Source: Duganella sp. (lineage in GTDB: Bacteria; Pseudomonadota; Gammaproteobacteria; Burkholderiales; Burkholderiaceae_D). Taken from it: DNA of 64,000 bases. Position 1 is the first letter of the stretch; every line of letters starts with the position of its first letter. The notes below the pieces were generated by a model. It made no database searches. It was given only the letters and a program-made list of their open reading frames with translations, and was not told the origin of the DNA. This document shows, piece by piece, positions 56,978 to 64,000 of this stretch. Location: NCBI GenBank assembly GCA_026225475.1, contig JAMFSU010000157.1:1-64000 (forward strand), written 5' to 3'. Both the position numbers and the translations under genes were made by a program.

Positions 56978-58618
56978 TCAAAACCCCAAAAGTGCGCTGA
57001 CATGCGCATTGATGTCACCGCGTTTTTCGGTCAAGGAATTGCCGCTGGCACCGACCCGTGCGATATCGAGCTTGACGTTGAAATCGCGTCCCAGCGCATA
57101 GCGTGCGCCAACGCCGACGCTCGATACAGTCATGCTGGGCAAGATGCCGCTGGCGCCAATATGATTGTTGTAGCCACGACCGATGTCATAGAAACCGAGC
57201 AGGCGCAGATTGCCTTTGCTGACCAATTCAGGTGTGTACAGTTCGGCATTGAGCACCGCGCCGCTGTCGGCGGCGACTGCGCGTTCACCAAAACCACGTA
57301 CGGCGGTGGAACCTGCCAGTCCAAACTGCTCGGCCGATACCAGCGGATGGGGGGCAACTTGCGCGCTACCGGCAATGCGCATCTGCCAATCTTTGGGCAA
57401 GCCCTTGAAGATTGACGCGCTACCGCGCAACACCATGAAATCGTCAACCGTATTGCGGCTGCCCGGCGTCAAATAGGAATAGCGATCAGTGCGGCCATCG
57501 GTGGTGGTATTGGTATAGGCAGTGCCGCTGGCCCAGTTGCGCGACAAGCCGATGTTGTAGTCGACACTCTGACCGACGCCACGCTGTTGGCCGCTATAGG
57601 TCACGCTCAAGGGCATCAGCGTATACGGCACGCAGGAAGCGACATCCGGTGTCGGCGGTGCAATGCTCAATTCGATACCGTTGACGCTGCAACGTGAATC
57701 GATCTTCTTGTAGTCGATGCCAAAAATCAGCTTGGTGCTGCTTTCGCCCTGGCGCGGGAAAAAGTGGTTCCAGCGAAAACCGTAGACATCGCCCTTGCCG
57801 GTAAAGCCCAGCACGCCGCCCAGCGTCGGTGACGACGAGGGCGAGTTGACGCTCGATTTACCGTAGATGAAGTCAAGACTGTCGCCAAGACTGTAGAGCG
57901 GAATCCGGTAGCCAAGCGAATAGACATCCACGCTCACGCCATGCGGGCTGTCCGGCGACGTCGTATACGCAAGCGTAGCGACATGATCGCGGCCGAACAG
58001 ATTGGCGTCCTGCAAGGCGACGCCCGAGCGCCATTTGCCGGTCGCAGCAGCGCCGGTATTGTCGAGTGTGAGCAGCAAGCGTAGCGGATCGTTGTCGGTC
58101 ACCTTGACGTTGGCGTCGATCTTGTCGTCGGCATCCGGGCTGGCTGCCAGTGACACAGTGACCTGCTTGGCGGCGTTGTCATTGCTCAGTTGCACCGCTT
58201 CGGAAATCTTGCGCAAGTTAGGCGTCTGCCCCACTTGCAAGGCCGGCAGGCTGGCCAGGATATTCTGTTCGCTGAAATACTTGTTGCCACTGACGACGAT
58301 CTTGTTGATGGGGTTTTCGGTGACCTGAATGTTGACCACGCCCGACGTCAGCTCCTGCTCCGGCACATTGACCTGCACCGCAGTGTAGCCACGCTGGCGA
58401 TAGGCTGCTTCGAGTGCTTCCAGTGCCTTTTGCACGTCGCCGTAATCGCGCTGCTCGCCGGTGAACGGGCTCACCAGGTCTTGCACTTCGGCGGCCGTCA
58501 ACAAGCTGTTGCCATCGATCTGAAAGCGCGCGATCATGAAGCGCTCGTCGGCCAGCGCGCTTGCTGCGCTGATCGTCAGCGCCAAGCCAAGCACACACTG
58601 TATCAATTGTTGTTTCAT
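56978..58618 (-). CDS. Two-partner secretion outer membrane transporter TpsB (ShlB/FhaC/HecB family)
   Basis: 546 residues from ATG 58618, with CAGGA 8 nt upstream. A signal peptide (MKQQLIQCVLGLALTISAAS, cleavage after ALA) is followed by two POTRA domains (MIARFQIDGNSLLTAAEVQDL and INKIVVSGNKYFSEQNI) and a 16-strand beta-barrel ending in LLGF with a terminal Phe. The family motif VRGF (STAVRGFGERAVAAD) marks the conserved loop L6. It secretes the TpsA protein encoded immediately downstream. Confidence 0.95.
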   Translation of the reverse strand: MKQQLIQCVLGLALTISAASALADERFMIARFQIDGNSLLTAAEVQDLVSPFTGEQRDYGDVQKALEALEAAYRQRGYTAVQVNVPEQELTSGVVNIQVTENPINKIVVSGNKYFSEQNILASLPALQVGQTPNLRKISEAVQLSNDNAAKQVTVSLAASPDADDKIDANVKVTDNDPLRLLLTLDNTGAAATGKWRSGVALQDANLFGRDHVATLAYTTSPDSPHGVSVDVYSLGYRIPLYSLGDSLDFIYGKSSVNSPSSSPTLGGVLGFTGKGDVYGFRWNHFFPRQGESSTKLIFGIDYKKIDSRCSVNGIELSIAPPTPDVASCVPYTLMPLSVTYSGQQRGVGQSVDYNIGLSRNWASGTAYTNTTTDGRTDRYSYLTPGSRNTVDDFMVLRGSASIFKGLPKDWQMRIAGSAQVAPHPLVSAEQFGLAGSTAVRGFGERAVAADSGAVLNAELYTPELVSKGNLRLLGFYDIGRGYNNHIGASGILPSMTVSSVGVGARYALGRDFNVKLDIARVGASGNSLTEKRGDINAHVSALLGF

Positions 58619-58633
58619 TGTTTTTCCTGGACA

Positions 58634-58678
58634 CAGCAACAGGCAGCCGCGCTTCATCAGCGCGGCTGCCTGTTGCTG
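58634..58678 (-). promoter_or_regulatory. 20-bp perfect hairpin in the tpsB leader
   Basis: Arms 58634-58653 and 58659-58678 pair perfectly with a 5-nt loop. The hairpin ends 15 nt before the tpsB ATG, directly upstream of the CAGGA ribosome binding site. No T tract follows, so it may be a translational or RNA-stability element rather than a terminator. Confidence 0.75.
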
Positions 58679-58940
58679 CGATCTCTATTTGTGATGAACC
58701 CTACCCTCTTTGCGCCCCCCTTGCGTACACACGATCATCTGTCTGCAAAACACAAGTTTCATTCCCATGCCTGATCATGCACATACGGTGATGTGTATGG
58801 ACGACCTGCAACAGGAAAAAGTGCGACGACAGCCAGCATCGACGTCAATACGTGCGCTCGGCATGGATCTTCTTATTGATGCCGAGGAGCAATATTGCGT
58901 GATGAAAGCCGCCATGCATCGCTCACCCCGAACGATGCAC
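58679..58940. other. Untranslated leader of tpsB
   Basis: The promoter below predicts a leader of about 325 nt. Besides the 20-bp hairpin it holds a stem CTCGGCAT/ATGCCGAG with a 14-nt loop at 58857-58886. Short frames are present on both strands but none is convincing. Confidence 0.5.
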
Positions 58941-58949
58941 ATACTCGTG

Positions 58950-58979
58950 AGTATAGTGAGAGTGCGTGTTTTCTGTCGA
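58950..58979 (-). promoter_or_regulatory. Candidate tpsB-tpsA-fecR promoter
   Basis: On the minus strand -35 TCGACA (58979-58974), 18-bp spacer and -10 TATACT (58955-58950). The -10 overlaps a dyad ATACTC-GT-GAGTAT (58941-58954), a possible operator. Confidence 0.6.
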
Positions 58980-59026
58980 TAAAAATATCTGCCGAAAAGC
59001 AAGAAAACACCACATCAGACAAGCCG

Positions 59027-59062
59027 CTCAGCATTTGTTTCCATGCGGAAATAAATGCTGAG
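59027..59062. repeat. 16-bp inverted repeat after the cyclase gene
   Basis: Arms 59027-59042 and 59047-59062 pair at 15 of 16 positions with a 4-nt loop. It starts 33 nt after the cyclase stop and may end that transcript, though no T tract follows directly. Confidence 0.6.
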
Positions 59063-59094
59063 ACCAGCGGCATCATCGTGTTACAGGAGCACGA

Positions 59095-61356
59095 TTATTT
59101 ACTGTCGAAGGTGGTCACGCCGTCCCAGTCCGATGGCGGTGGCGCCGTCCGGAAATGGGCAATCCGCTGTAGATACAAATCATACAAACCATGCACCTGT
59201 TGCCGTTGCAGAGCGGCAATTATTTGTTCGGCCTGATCCCATTGCTGACTGCGCACCAACGCCAGTGCGGCATGCCATTGGTCGATCTGGCTACGCTGCG
59301 CTTCGGTCAAATCCTGCTCCAGCGCTAGTGGTTCAAAAATCGGCACCGGCTCATTCTTGCCCTTGACCCGCACGCTATCCAGTTCGCGGTAGGCAAATTG
59401 CGGCGCGGCAGCGCGCGTGGCCTGGCCGACCAGCACGCCGACGCCATACACCTTGGTGATCGATTCCAGACGTGACGACAAATTAACGGCGTCACCCATG
59501 ACGGTATACGCCTTGCGAATCTTCGAGCCCATGTCCCCGACGCGCATATTACCGGTATTGAGGCCGATGCCGATCTTCAGCGGCGGCCAGTTGCGCTTGA
59601 CGAAATCCTGATTCAGGGCAATCACGGTCTGCTGCATCTTCAGGGCGGTGGCAACCGCCCGCGCGGCATGATCGGGCAAGCTGATCGGGGCGCCCCAGAA
59701 CGCCATGACGGCATCGCCGATGTATTTATCGAGCGTGCCGCGATTGCTGCGGATATCTTCCGACATGGCGGTCAGGTAGGCATTAATGTATTCGCGCAAT
59801 GCATTCGGTTGCAGACCTTCCGAAATGGTGGTGAAGCCACGCACGTCGGAGAACATGACAGTCAGTTCGCGGCTATCACCTTCCATGCTGTAGTTGGCCG
59901 GATTGGCGGCCATTTCGGCCACCAGTTCCGGTGCCACATATTCACCGAACAGATTCACAATCGCACGCCGGTTGCGGTATTCGAACAGATAACCCCAGCC
60001 CAGATTGCACATGAACAAGGCCAGAATCAACAACAACGCCAGCGCCATCGGCAAGACCATGCCGGCGCTGTCATATAGCCAGTAGTTGAGCGCCACTACG
60101 CCAGCGCCGAGCGCCGATGACAAGACGATGGCCCACAATGGCCCCAGCAACGGCAACAGCAAACCGAGCAGCAAACCGATGATGACGATCTGTACCAGAT
60201 TGAAGCCGAGTGAAAATTCCGGCCGCTGCTTGAAGTCGCCATCGAGGATAGACGCGATGATGTTGGCATGAATTTCCACGCCGGGATAATTCGGGCTCAC
60301 CGGCGTAGCCCGCAAATCATACAGGCCCGGCACGGTGGTGCCGACCAACAGCACGCGTCCGGCCAGGTCATCGACCGGCAGCCGTTGCTTGATGATGTCC
60401 ACCGCCGACACATAACGGAATGCGCCGCCGTGAATGCCGCCGCTACCGCGATAGGTCACCAGCGTGGTCAAATGCCGTTCGACCGGAATGAACATCGGCC
60501 GCGGCTTGGTATCGAGCGCAATCGATTCGAGCGCGCCATAGTCGCGCAACTGTTGCGCCGACATGACCGCATCCTGCTGCAGAAAGATCGGCTTCATGCG
60601 TTTGGCACCCAGCGCCATGCGGGCACTGGCCAGCGCCAGCGATTCATAGAAATTGTCGCCCACTTGCGCAATCAACGGCACCGAACGCACCAGGCCGTCG
60701 CTGTCGAGCGAGGGATTGAAGAAGCCCGCCGCCGGTGCCGCCTGTTGCAGTTGCGGCAAGTTGGCGCCATAGGCTTTCCAGTGGGTCACATCGAGACGTC
60801 GCCCACCCAGGTCAGCAGTGGTAAACACCGGCTTGGGCAAGGCGCCCTTGGCAATCGCATCGGTTTCGTTGGAGAGGTTGTAGCCCAGCACCACTGGCTG
60901 GCCATTCATCGCCGCGGCCAGGCGTGCATCGAAATCGAGTTTTGGCTTGAGTGCCTGCAATTGCTGGCTGAATTGCGGCACGCCCTTCAGTTCGTCCTTG
61001 GCCAGCTGTTCCAGCGTGGCATAACCGGAGCTGTTGTCTGGTTCGGCGAACAAGACGTCGAAGGCTATCGTCTGGGCCTGATAATGATCGGCCATCTTGC
61101 TCACCAGATCGGCGACGATGTCGCGGCTCCAGGGCCAGCGACCGAGTTCGGCGATGCTCTTTTCGTCGATATCGACAATGACGATACGCGGGTCGGTTTC
61201 GACCTTGGCGATGCGCATGCGCATGTCGTAAAAGAACAGATCGATGCGGTCAATCCATGATCCGGGCAACATACCCATGACTTGCGATCCGGCGACTAGC
61301 GTCAGGATCAACGCCAGCAACCAGCGCGCCCCATGTTTAGCGAATAGACGACGCAC
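59095..61356 (-). CDS. CHASE2 domain class III adenylate/guanylate cyclase
   Basis: 753 residues from the GTG at 61356 (VRRLFAKHGARW), which has GGGGGA 6 nt upstream; the ATG 22 codons earlier lacks one. Layout: one N-terminal transmembrane helix, a periplasmic CHASE2 sensor (about 45-385; VIVDIDEKSIAELGRWPWSR), three transmembrane helices, then the cyclase domain. Catalytic residues are present: the metal Asp in VMFSDVRGFT and in YIGDAVMAFWG, Lys in LDKYIGD, and the Asn/Arg pair in GDAVNLSSRLE. The Lys plus Thr (AYTVMGD) pair points to ATP rather than GTP. It lies upstream of tpsB on the same strand. Confidence 0.93.
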   Translation of the reverse strand: MRRLFAKHGARWLLALILTLVAGSQVMGMLPGSWIDRIDLFFYDMRMRIAKVETDPRIVIVDIDEKSIAELGRWPWSRDIVADLVSKMADHYQAQTIAFDVLFAEPDNSSGYATLEQLAKDELKGVPQFSQQLQALKPKLDFDARLAAAMNGQPVVLGYNLSNETDAIAKGALPKPVFTTADLGGRRLDVTHWKAYGANLPQLQQAAPAAGFFNPSLDSDGLVRSVPLIAQVGDNFYESLALASARMALGAKRMKPIFLQQDAVMSAQQLRDYGALESIALDTKPRPMFIPVERHLTTLVTYRGSGGIHGGAFRYVSAVDIIKQRLPVDDLAGRVLLVGTTVPGLYDLRATPVSPNYPGVEIHANIIASILDGDFKQRPEFSLGFNLVQIVIIGLLLGLLLPLLGPLWAIVLSSALGAGVVALNYWLYDSAGMVLPMALALLLILALFMCNLGWGYLFEYRNRRAIVNLFGEYVAPELVAEMAANPANYSMEGDSRELTVMFSDVRGFTTISEGLQPNALREYINAYLTAMSEDIRSNRGTLDKYIGDAVMAFWGAPISLPDHAARAVATALKMQQTVIALNQDFVKRNWPPLKIGIGLNTGNMRVGDMGSKIRKAYTVMGDAVNLSSRLESITKVYGVGVLVGQATRAAAPQFAYRELDSVRVKGKNEPVPIFEPLALEQDLTEAQRSQIDQWHAALALVRSQQWDQAEQIIAALQRQQVHGLYDLYLQRIAHFRTAPPPSDWDGVTTFDSK

Positions 61357-61464
61357 AGCTTCCCCCGTTGACTTATTTGTTGTGAATTTGCTGCGATGAT
61401 GCCAGCAGCGCTGCTCAATCACAACGAGATTTACGCGGGATGCGCTAACTGTGCGCGATACAGA

Positions 61465-62715
61465 TCAAGAAAATTTCCGCACGGCATCAAGCGCTAGGCC
61501 GGCACCGATGCTACCGAACAGATCCCCTTCGACCTGCCGTGCCTTGGGCACCAGCGCCGCGATACGATGGCGCAGCAGATGCACGCCGCTGGAGCCGCCG
61601 GTGAAAAACACGGTATCGATGGCATCGGCCTTGATACCGGCATCGGCCAGCAGCTTGCCGACAGTTTGCTCGATCGACACCACCAGATGGTCGATGCTGG
61701 CGTCGAAGTCGGCGCGCTCCAAATGCAGCGTGTCGGGCGGACGCAGACGATCCAGTTCCAGCGTCACCGACTGCGCGGCGGACAAGCCGATCTTGGCGCT
61801 TTCCACCTGCAAGGCCAACCAGTGACCGGCACGTTGCTCGACCAGATCGAGCAGACGGGCGAACTTGTCGCGCTCGCGCACTTCGCGGTAGACATCTTGC
61901 AATTGTTGCCAGGCTTTACGCGTGTAGATCAGATTGATGGTGTGCCAGGTCGCCAGGTTGAAGTAGTAGCTGGACGGTACTTCACTATTGCTATTGAGCT
62001 GGGAACCAAGTCCCAGCATCGGCATGACGCTGGTCAGGCTCAGATATTTATCGAAGTCGGTACCGCCGATGTGGACGCCGCCGGTAGCCAGGATATCGTC
62101 CAACCGGTCGATCTTCAGGGCTCGCTGCGGCGACAGGCGCACCAGAGAAAAGTCGGAAGTACCACCACCGATGTCGGCGATCAGGACCAATTCCTCTCGG
62201 TCGAGCGTGGACTCGTAATCGAACGCTGCCGCAATCGGCTCGTACTGGAAGTCGATATGCTTGAAGCCGCAAGCGCGCGCGATTTCTTCCAGGGTGTCTT
62301 GCGCCAACTGATCAGCAGGGGCGTTGTCATCGACAAAATGGACTGGACGACCCAGCACCACGCTATCAAAACGACGGCCGGCAGCGCGTTCACCGCGTTG
62401 TTTGAGTTCACCGATGAATTGAGTCAGCAAGGACCGGAACGGCAGCGCGCGGCCACCGACTTCAGTCTGGCCGTCGATCATGCCGGAGCCGAGCAGGCTC
62501 TTGAGCGAGCGCATCAGGCGGCCTTCGTAGCCGGCCAGATAGGTCGACAAGGCAACCCGGCCGTAACTGAATTCGTCTTCGTCGGCATTGAAGAAAATCA
62601 CCGACGGCAAGGTCATCTTGCCATCCTCGAGCGCCAACAAGGCCGGTTGTCCCTGCCTGCTCCAACCCATGGTGGAATTGGATGTTCCGAAATCCACGCC
62701 GCAAGCCTCTGACAT
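61465..62715 (-). CDS. Hsp70 family protein, YegD-like, ATPase domain only
   Basis: 416 residues from ATG 62715 (MSEACGVDFGTSNSTMGWS), with GGGAG 6 nt upstream. The actin-fold phosphate motifs GVDFGTSNST and LIADIGGGTSDFSLV and the adenosine motif VFFTGGSSGVHLLR are present. It ends where the nucleotide-binding domain ends, so the DnaK-type peptide-binding domain is absent, as in the YegD group. Its client and partners are unknown. It is 108 bp upstream of the cyclase gene on the same strand and may be co-transcribed. Confidence 0.9.
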   Translation of the reverse strand: MSEACGVDFGTSNSTMGWSRQGQPALLALEDGKMTLPSVIFFNADEDEFSYGRVALSTYLAGYEGRLMRSLKSLLGSGMIDGQTEVGGRALPFRSLLTQFIGELKQRGERAAGRRFDSVVLGRPVHFVDDNAPADQLAQDTLEEIARACGFKHIDFQYEPIAAAFDYESTLDREELVLIADIGGGTSDFSLVRLSPQRALKIDRLDDILATGGVHIGGTDFDKYLSLTSVMPMLGLGSQLNSNSEVPSSYYFNLATWHTINLIYTRKAWQQLQDVYREVRERDKFARLLDLVEQRAGHWLALQVESAKIGLSAAQSVTLELDRLRPPDTLHLERADFDASIDHLVVSIEQTVGKLLADAGIKADAIDTVFFTGGSSGVHLLRHRIAALVPKARQVEGDLFGSIGAGLALDAVRKFS

Positions 62716-62934
62716 ACTACTCCCGCCTTTTTCACCAAAGGTCGGGATGATATAGAAAAGCACGGCCTGTGTCTGTAGTCAGGCTGCCACCATCAGAACG
62801 GGCAGCGGCGGCGGCGCACGGTGCACGGCCAAACGCGTACCACCAATGGCACTGGCTTGGTGCAAAGCGCGACCGCCAGCGGCCTGCATAGCCCCGCATC
62901 CTTGGCTGCGTGCGAAGCTGGTGCGCAGTACTGC

Positions 62935-63243
62935 CTATTGTGCCTGCTCAGCGTGCAGCGCAACCTGACGTGCCGGCGCAACACCCGCCAGATGCGAAGT
63001 ATCGGCACTGAAGACTTGATCAATCAATTCCATGCATTCCTTGGCGGCAGCCAAGTAATCTTGTTCGCTAGGAAAGCCATTGGACAGCTTGGCCAGTTTG
63101 CGGGCGCGTTGCACCGATTCCAGCGCATCATCACGGGTTAGATAATTCTTGCGCACCAGCAAAGCCAGAATATCCAGCGTCACTGCATAGTTGGCAATGC
63201 AATAACTAAGAGAAACTTCGCTGCTGTCATTGTTTGTGTTCAT
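62935..63243 (-). CDS. Hypothetical helical protein (102 aa)
   Basis: Start chosen at ATG 63243 because GGAG lies 6 nt upstream; an ATG one codon earlier is possible. The protein has no signal peptide. It looks mainly helical, with a central LSYCIANYAVTLDILALL and a basic ARKLAKL. I do not recognise a family. It is separated from the Hsp70 gene by about 220 bp. Confidence 0.6.
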   Translation of the reverse strand: MNTNNDSSEVSLSYCIANYAVTLDILALLVRKNYLTRDDALESVQRARKLAKLSNGFPSEQDYLAAAKECMELIDQVFSADTSHLAGVAPARQVALHAEQAQ

Positions 63244-63465
63244 CATCGACTCCATGACCAGGTTAGGAAACATGGAATCAGCTTACGACGAGAATGTTGC
63301 CAAACATATCAGGCTTTTCCCTAATGATATTTAGCATCAGTACCGAATTTCGCGCGCGATATTTCCGCTGAAAAATAGATTCCCCAGCAACATACTCCCC
63401 ATCAGGTTTTCTCTGATGTTATCTTTTTTGAATCTCCTCTAAAGTCATTTCAAACGGAGGACATC

Positions 63466-63852
63466 ATGATTAAATCAACACAGACAATGACATTGACGGT
63501 GATCGTGGCGGGCGCCGTCCTGATCTGGAGTAACGACTTGCGAGCAGCCGCCAGCGGCGATCTGGGCGTATCAGCCTCGGTCATGGAGCGCTGCCGGATT
63601 GACTTCAGTGAAGGCAGCGCCGACTATTTCCAGAGCTGTTCCAGCGTCGAGGTAAAAGCCTCGGGAACGGCCAGCAACGTGCTCGGCCAACTCTCGGCAG
63701 TCGACGCCTCGGCCGACCCTTACTATCTAGACCGCAACCCCGACTCGCGCGGTATTGCCGCGGCCGAACCGAATACGTCAGTCGCAACCGACACGATGGC
63801 GTTGGCCGAACGCAAACGCCTGACGCCAAAAGTGGTGACGATTCATTACTAA
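63466..63852 (+). CDS. Secreted protein of unknown function (128 aa)
   Basis: ATG 63466 has GGAGG at ideal spacing. A signal peptide covers about residues 1-28 (TMTLTVIVAGAVLIW, ending LRAAA). The mature start SGDLGVSASVMERCRIDF faintly recalls the first strand of spore-coat-U/fimbrial-like domains, but the two cysteines and short length do not complete that fold. Ser/Ala-rich. Function unknown. Confidence 0.6.
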   Translation: MIKSTQTMTLTVIVAGAVLIWSNDLRAAASGDLGVSASVMERCRIDFSEGSADYFQSCSSVEVKASGTASNVLGQLSAVDASADPYYLDRNPDSRGIAAAEPNTSVATDTMALAERKRLTPKVVTIHY

Positions 63853-63942
63853 GTCGGTCTGGCGCGGGCCGGATGAAACCATGGGCATACCTGCGGATAC
63901 GCTACAGTGGTGACTTCGACCTCCACCCAGCAGAGAATTTCC

Positions 63943-64000
63943 ATGTCAGTAAGCGCGATCGCATCACTCACACTCAACCATGGCAAGCGGGTTCCTATCC
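63943..64000 (+). CDS. Start of a probable aldo/keto reductase, cut by window end
   Basis: Only 19 codons are visible, encoding MSVSAIASLTLNHGKRVPI. The phrase LNHGKRVPI is the usual N-terminus of diketogulonate-reductase-type aldo/keto reductases. Too short for certainty. Confidence 0.4.
   Translation, partial: MSVSAIASLTLNHGKRVPI

Noticed and set aside
58767-58982. Short plus-strand frame in the tpsB leader
   Set aside because: No ribosome binding site or signal peptide, and it runs opposite the predicted tps transcript.
63400-63430. Hairpin CATCAG/CTGATG with T-rich tail before the secreted protein gene
   Set aside because: Only a 6-bp stem, and no plus-strand gene upstream that would need a terminator; an attenuator cannot be excluded but evidence is thin.

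Overview
The window comes from the chromosome of a Gram-negative betaproteobacterium, most likely order Burkholderiales, family Oxalobacteraceae. The evidence is the complete division and cell wall (dcw) cluster continuing into ftsZ, peroxiredoxin, lpxC, dciA, M23 peptidase and secA, the meso-diaminopimelate signature in MurE, the LPS gene lpxC, and an llpE-type RND efflux operon best known from Burkholderia. The genus assignment is inference.

Region 1 (1-25360, almost all on the minus strand) makes the cell envelope. Transcription starts at a sigma70-like promoter carrying four 10-bp-phased GTG repeats (putative MraZ boxes) upstream of mraZ. It runs mraZ-rsmH-ftsL-ftsI-murE-murF-mraY-murD-ftsW-murG-murC-ddlB-ftsQ-ftsA-ftsZ, mostly with stop/start overlaps. 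A hairpin terminator follows ftsZ, then come separately terminated genes: peroxiredoxin, lpxC, an M23 peptidase (divergent from dciA), secA, and a partial DUF2272 lipoprotein. Two oddities stand out. MurD carries an extra Ala/Glu-rich segment of about 175 residues. A 37-codon mini-ORF that repeats the first 14 codons of murC lies between murG and murC and is joined to both by ATGA overlaps.

Region 2 (25361-37500) is mixed metabolism: an HU protein, a hydratase, an SMP-30 lactonase, a DUF1348-TetR operon with a clear palindromic operator, an enoyl-CoA hydratase/HIBYL-CoA hydrolase, the RNase P RNA gene, an orphan branched-chain amino acid binding protein, a D-amino acid dehydrogenase, an HpcH/HpaI aldolase, a small secreted protein, and an AraC regulator followed by an aldo/keto reductase.

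Region 3 (38279-47156) is a LysR regulator divergent from an llpE-like hydrolase, followed by the three genes of a tripartite RND pump, the same layout as ceoR-llpE-ceoAB-opcM and bpeT-llpE-bpeEF-oprC. A DUF1993 protein follows the pump terminator.

Region 4 (47258-64000) is surface and signalling: a SulP transporter, a GAF/HD-GYP protein, a metallo-beta-lactamase-fold cyclic nucleotide phosphodiesterase, and a minus-strand block of a CHASE2-class III cyclase, a TpsB transporter, a large TpsA exoprotein and a FecR-domain protein. Upstream lie a YegD-like short Hsp70, two small unknown proteins and the first codons of a probable aldo/keto reductase. The cyclase-TPS-FecR block, with a cyclic nucleotide phosphodiesterase next to it, is the best candidate for a little-described functional module. 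That is an inference from gene order only.
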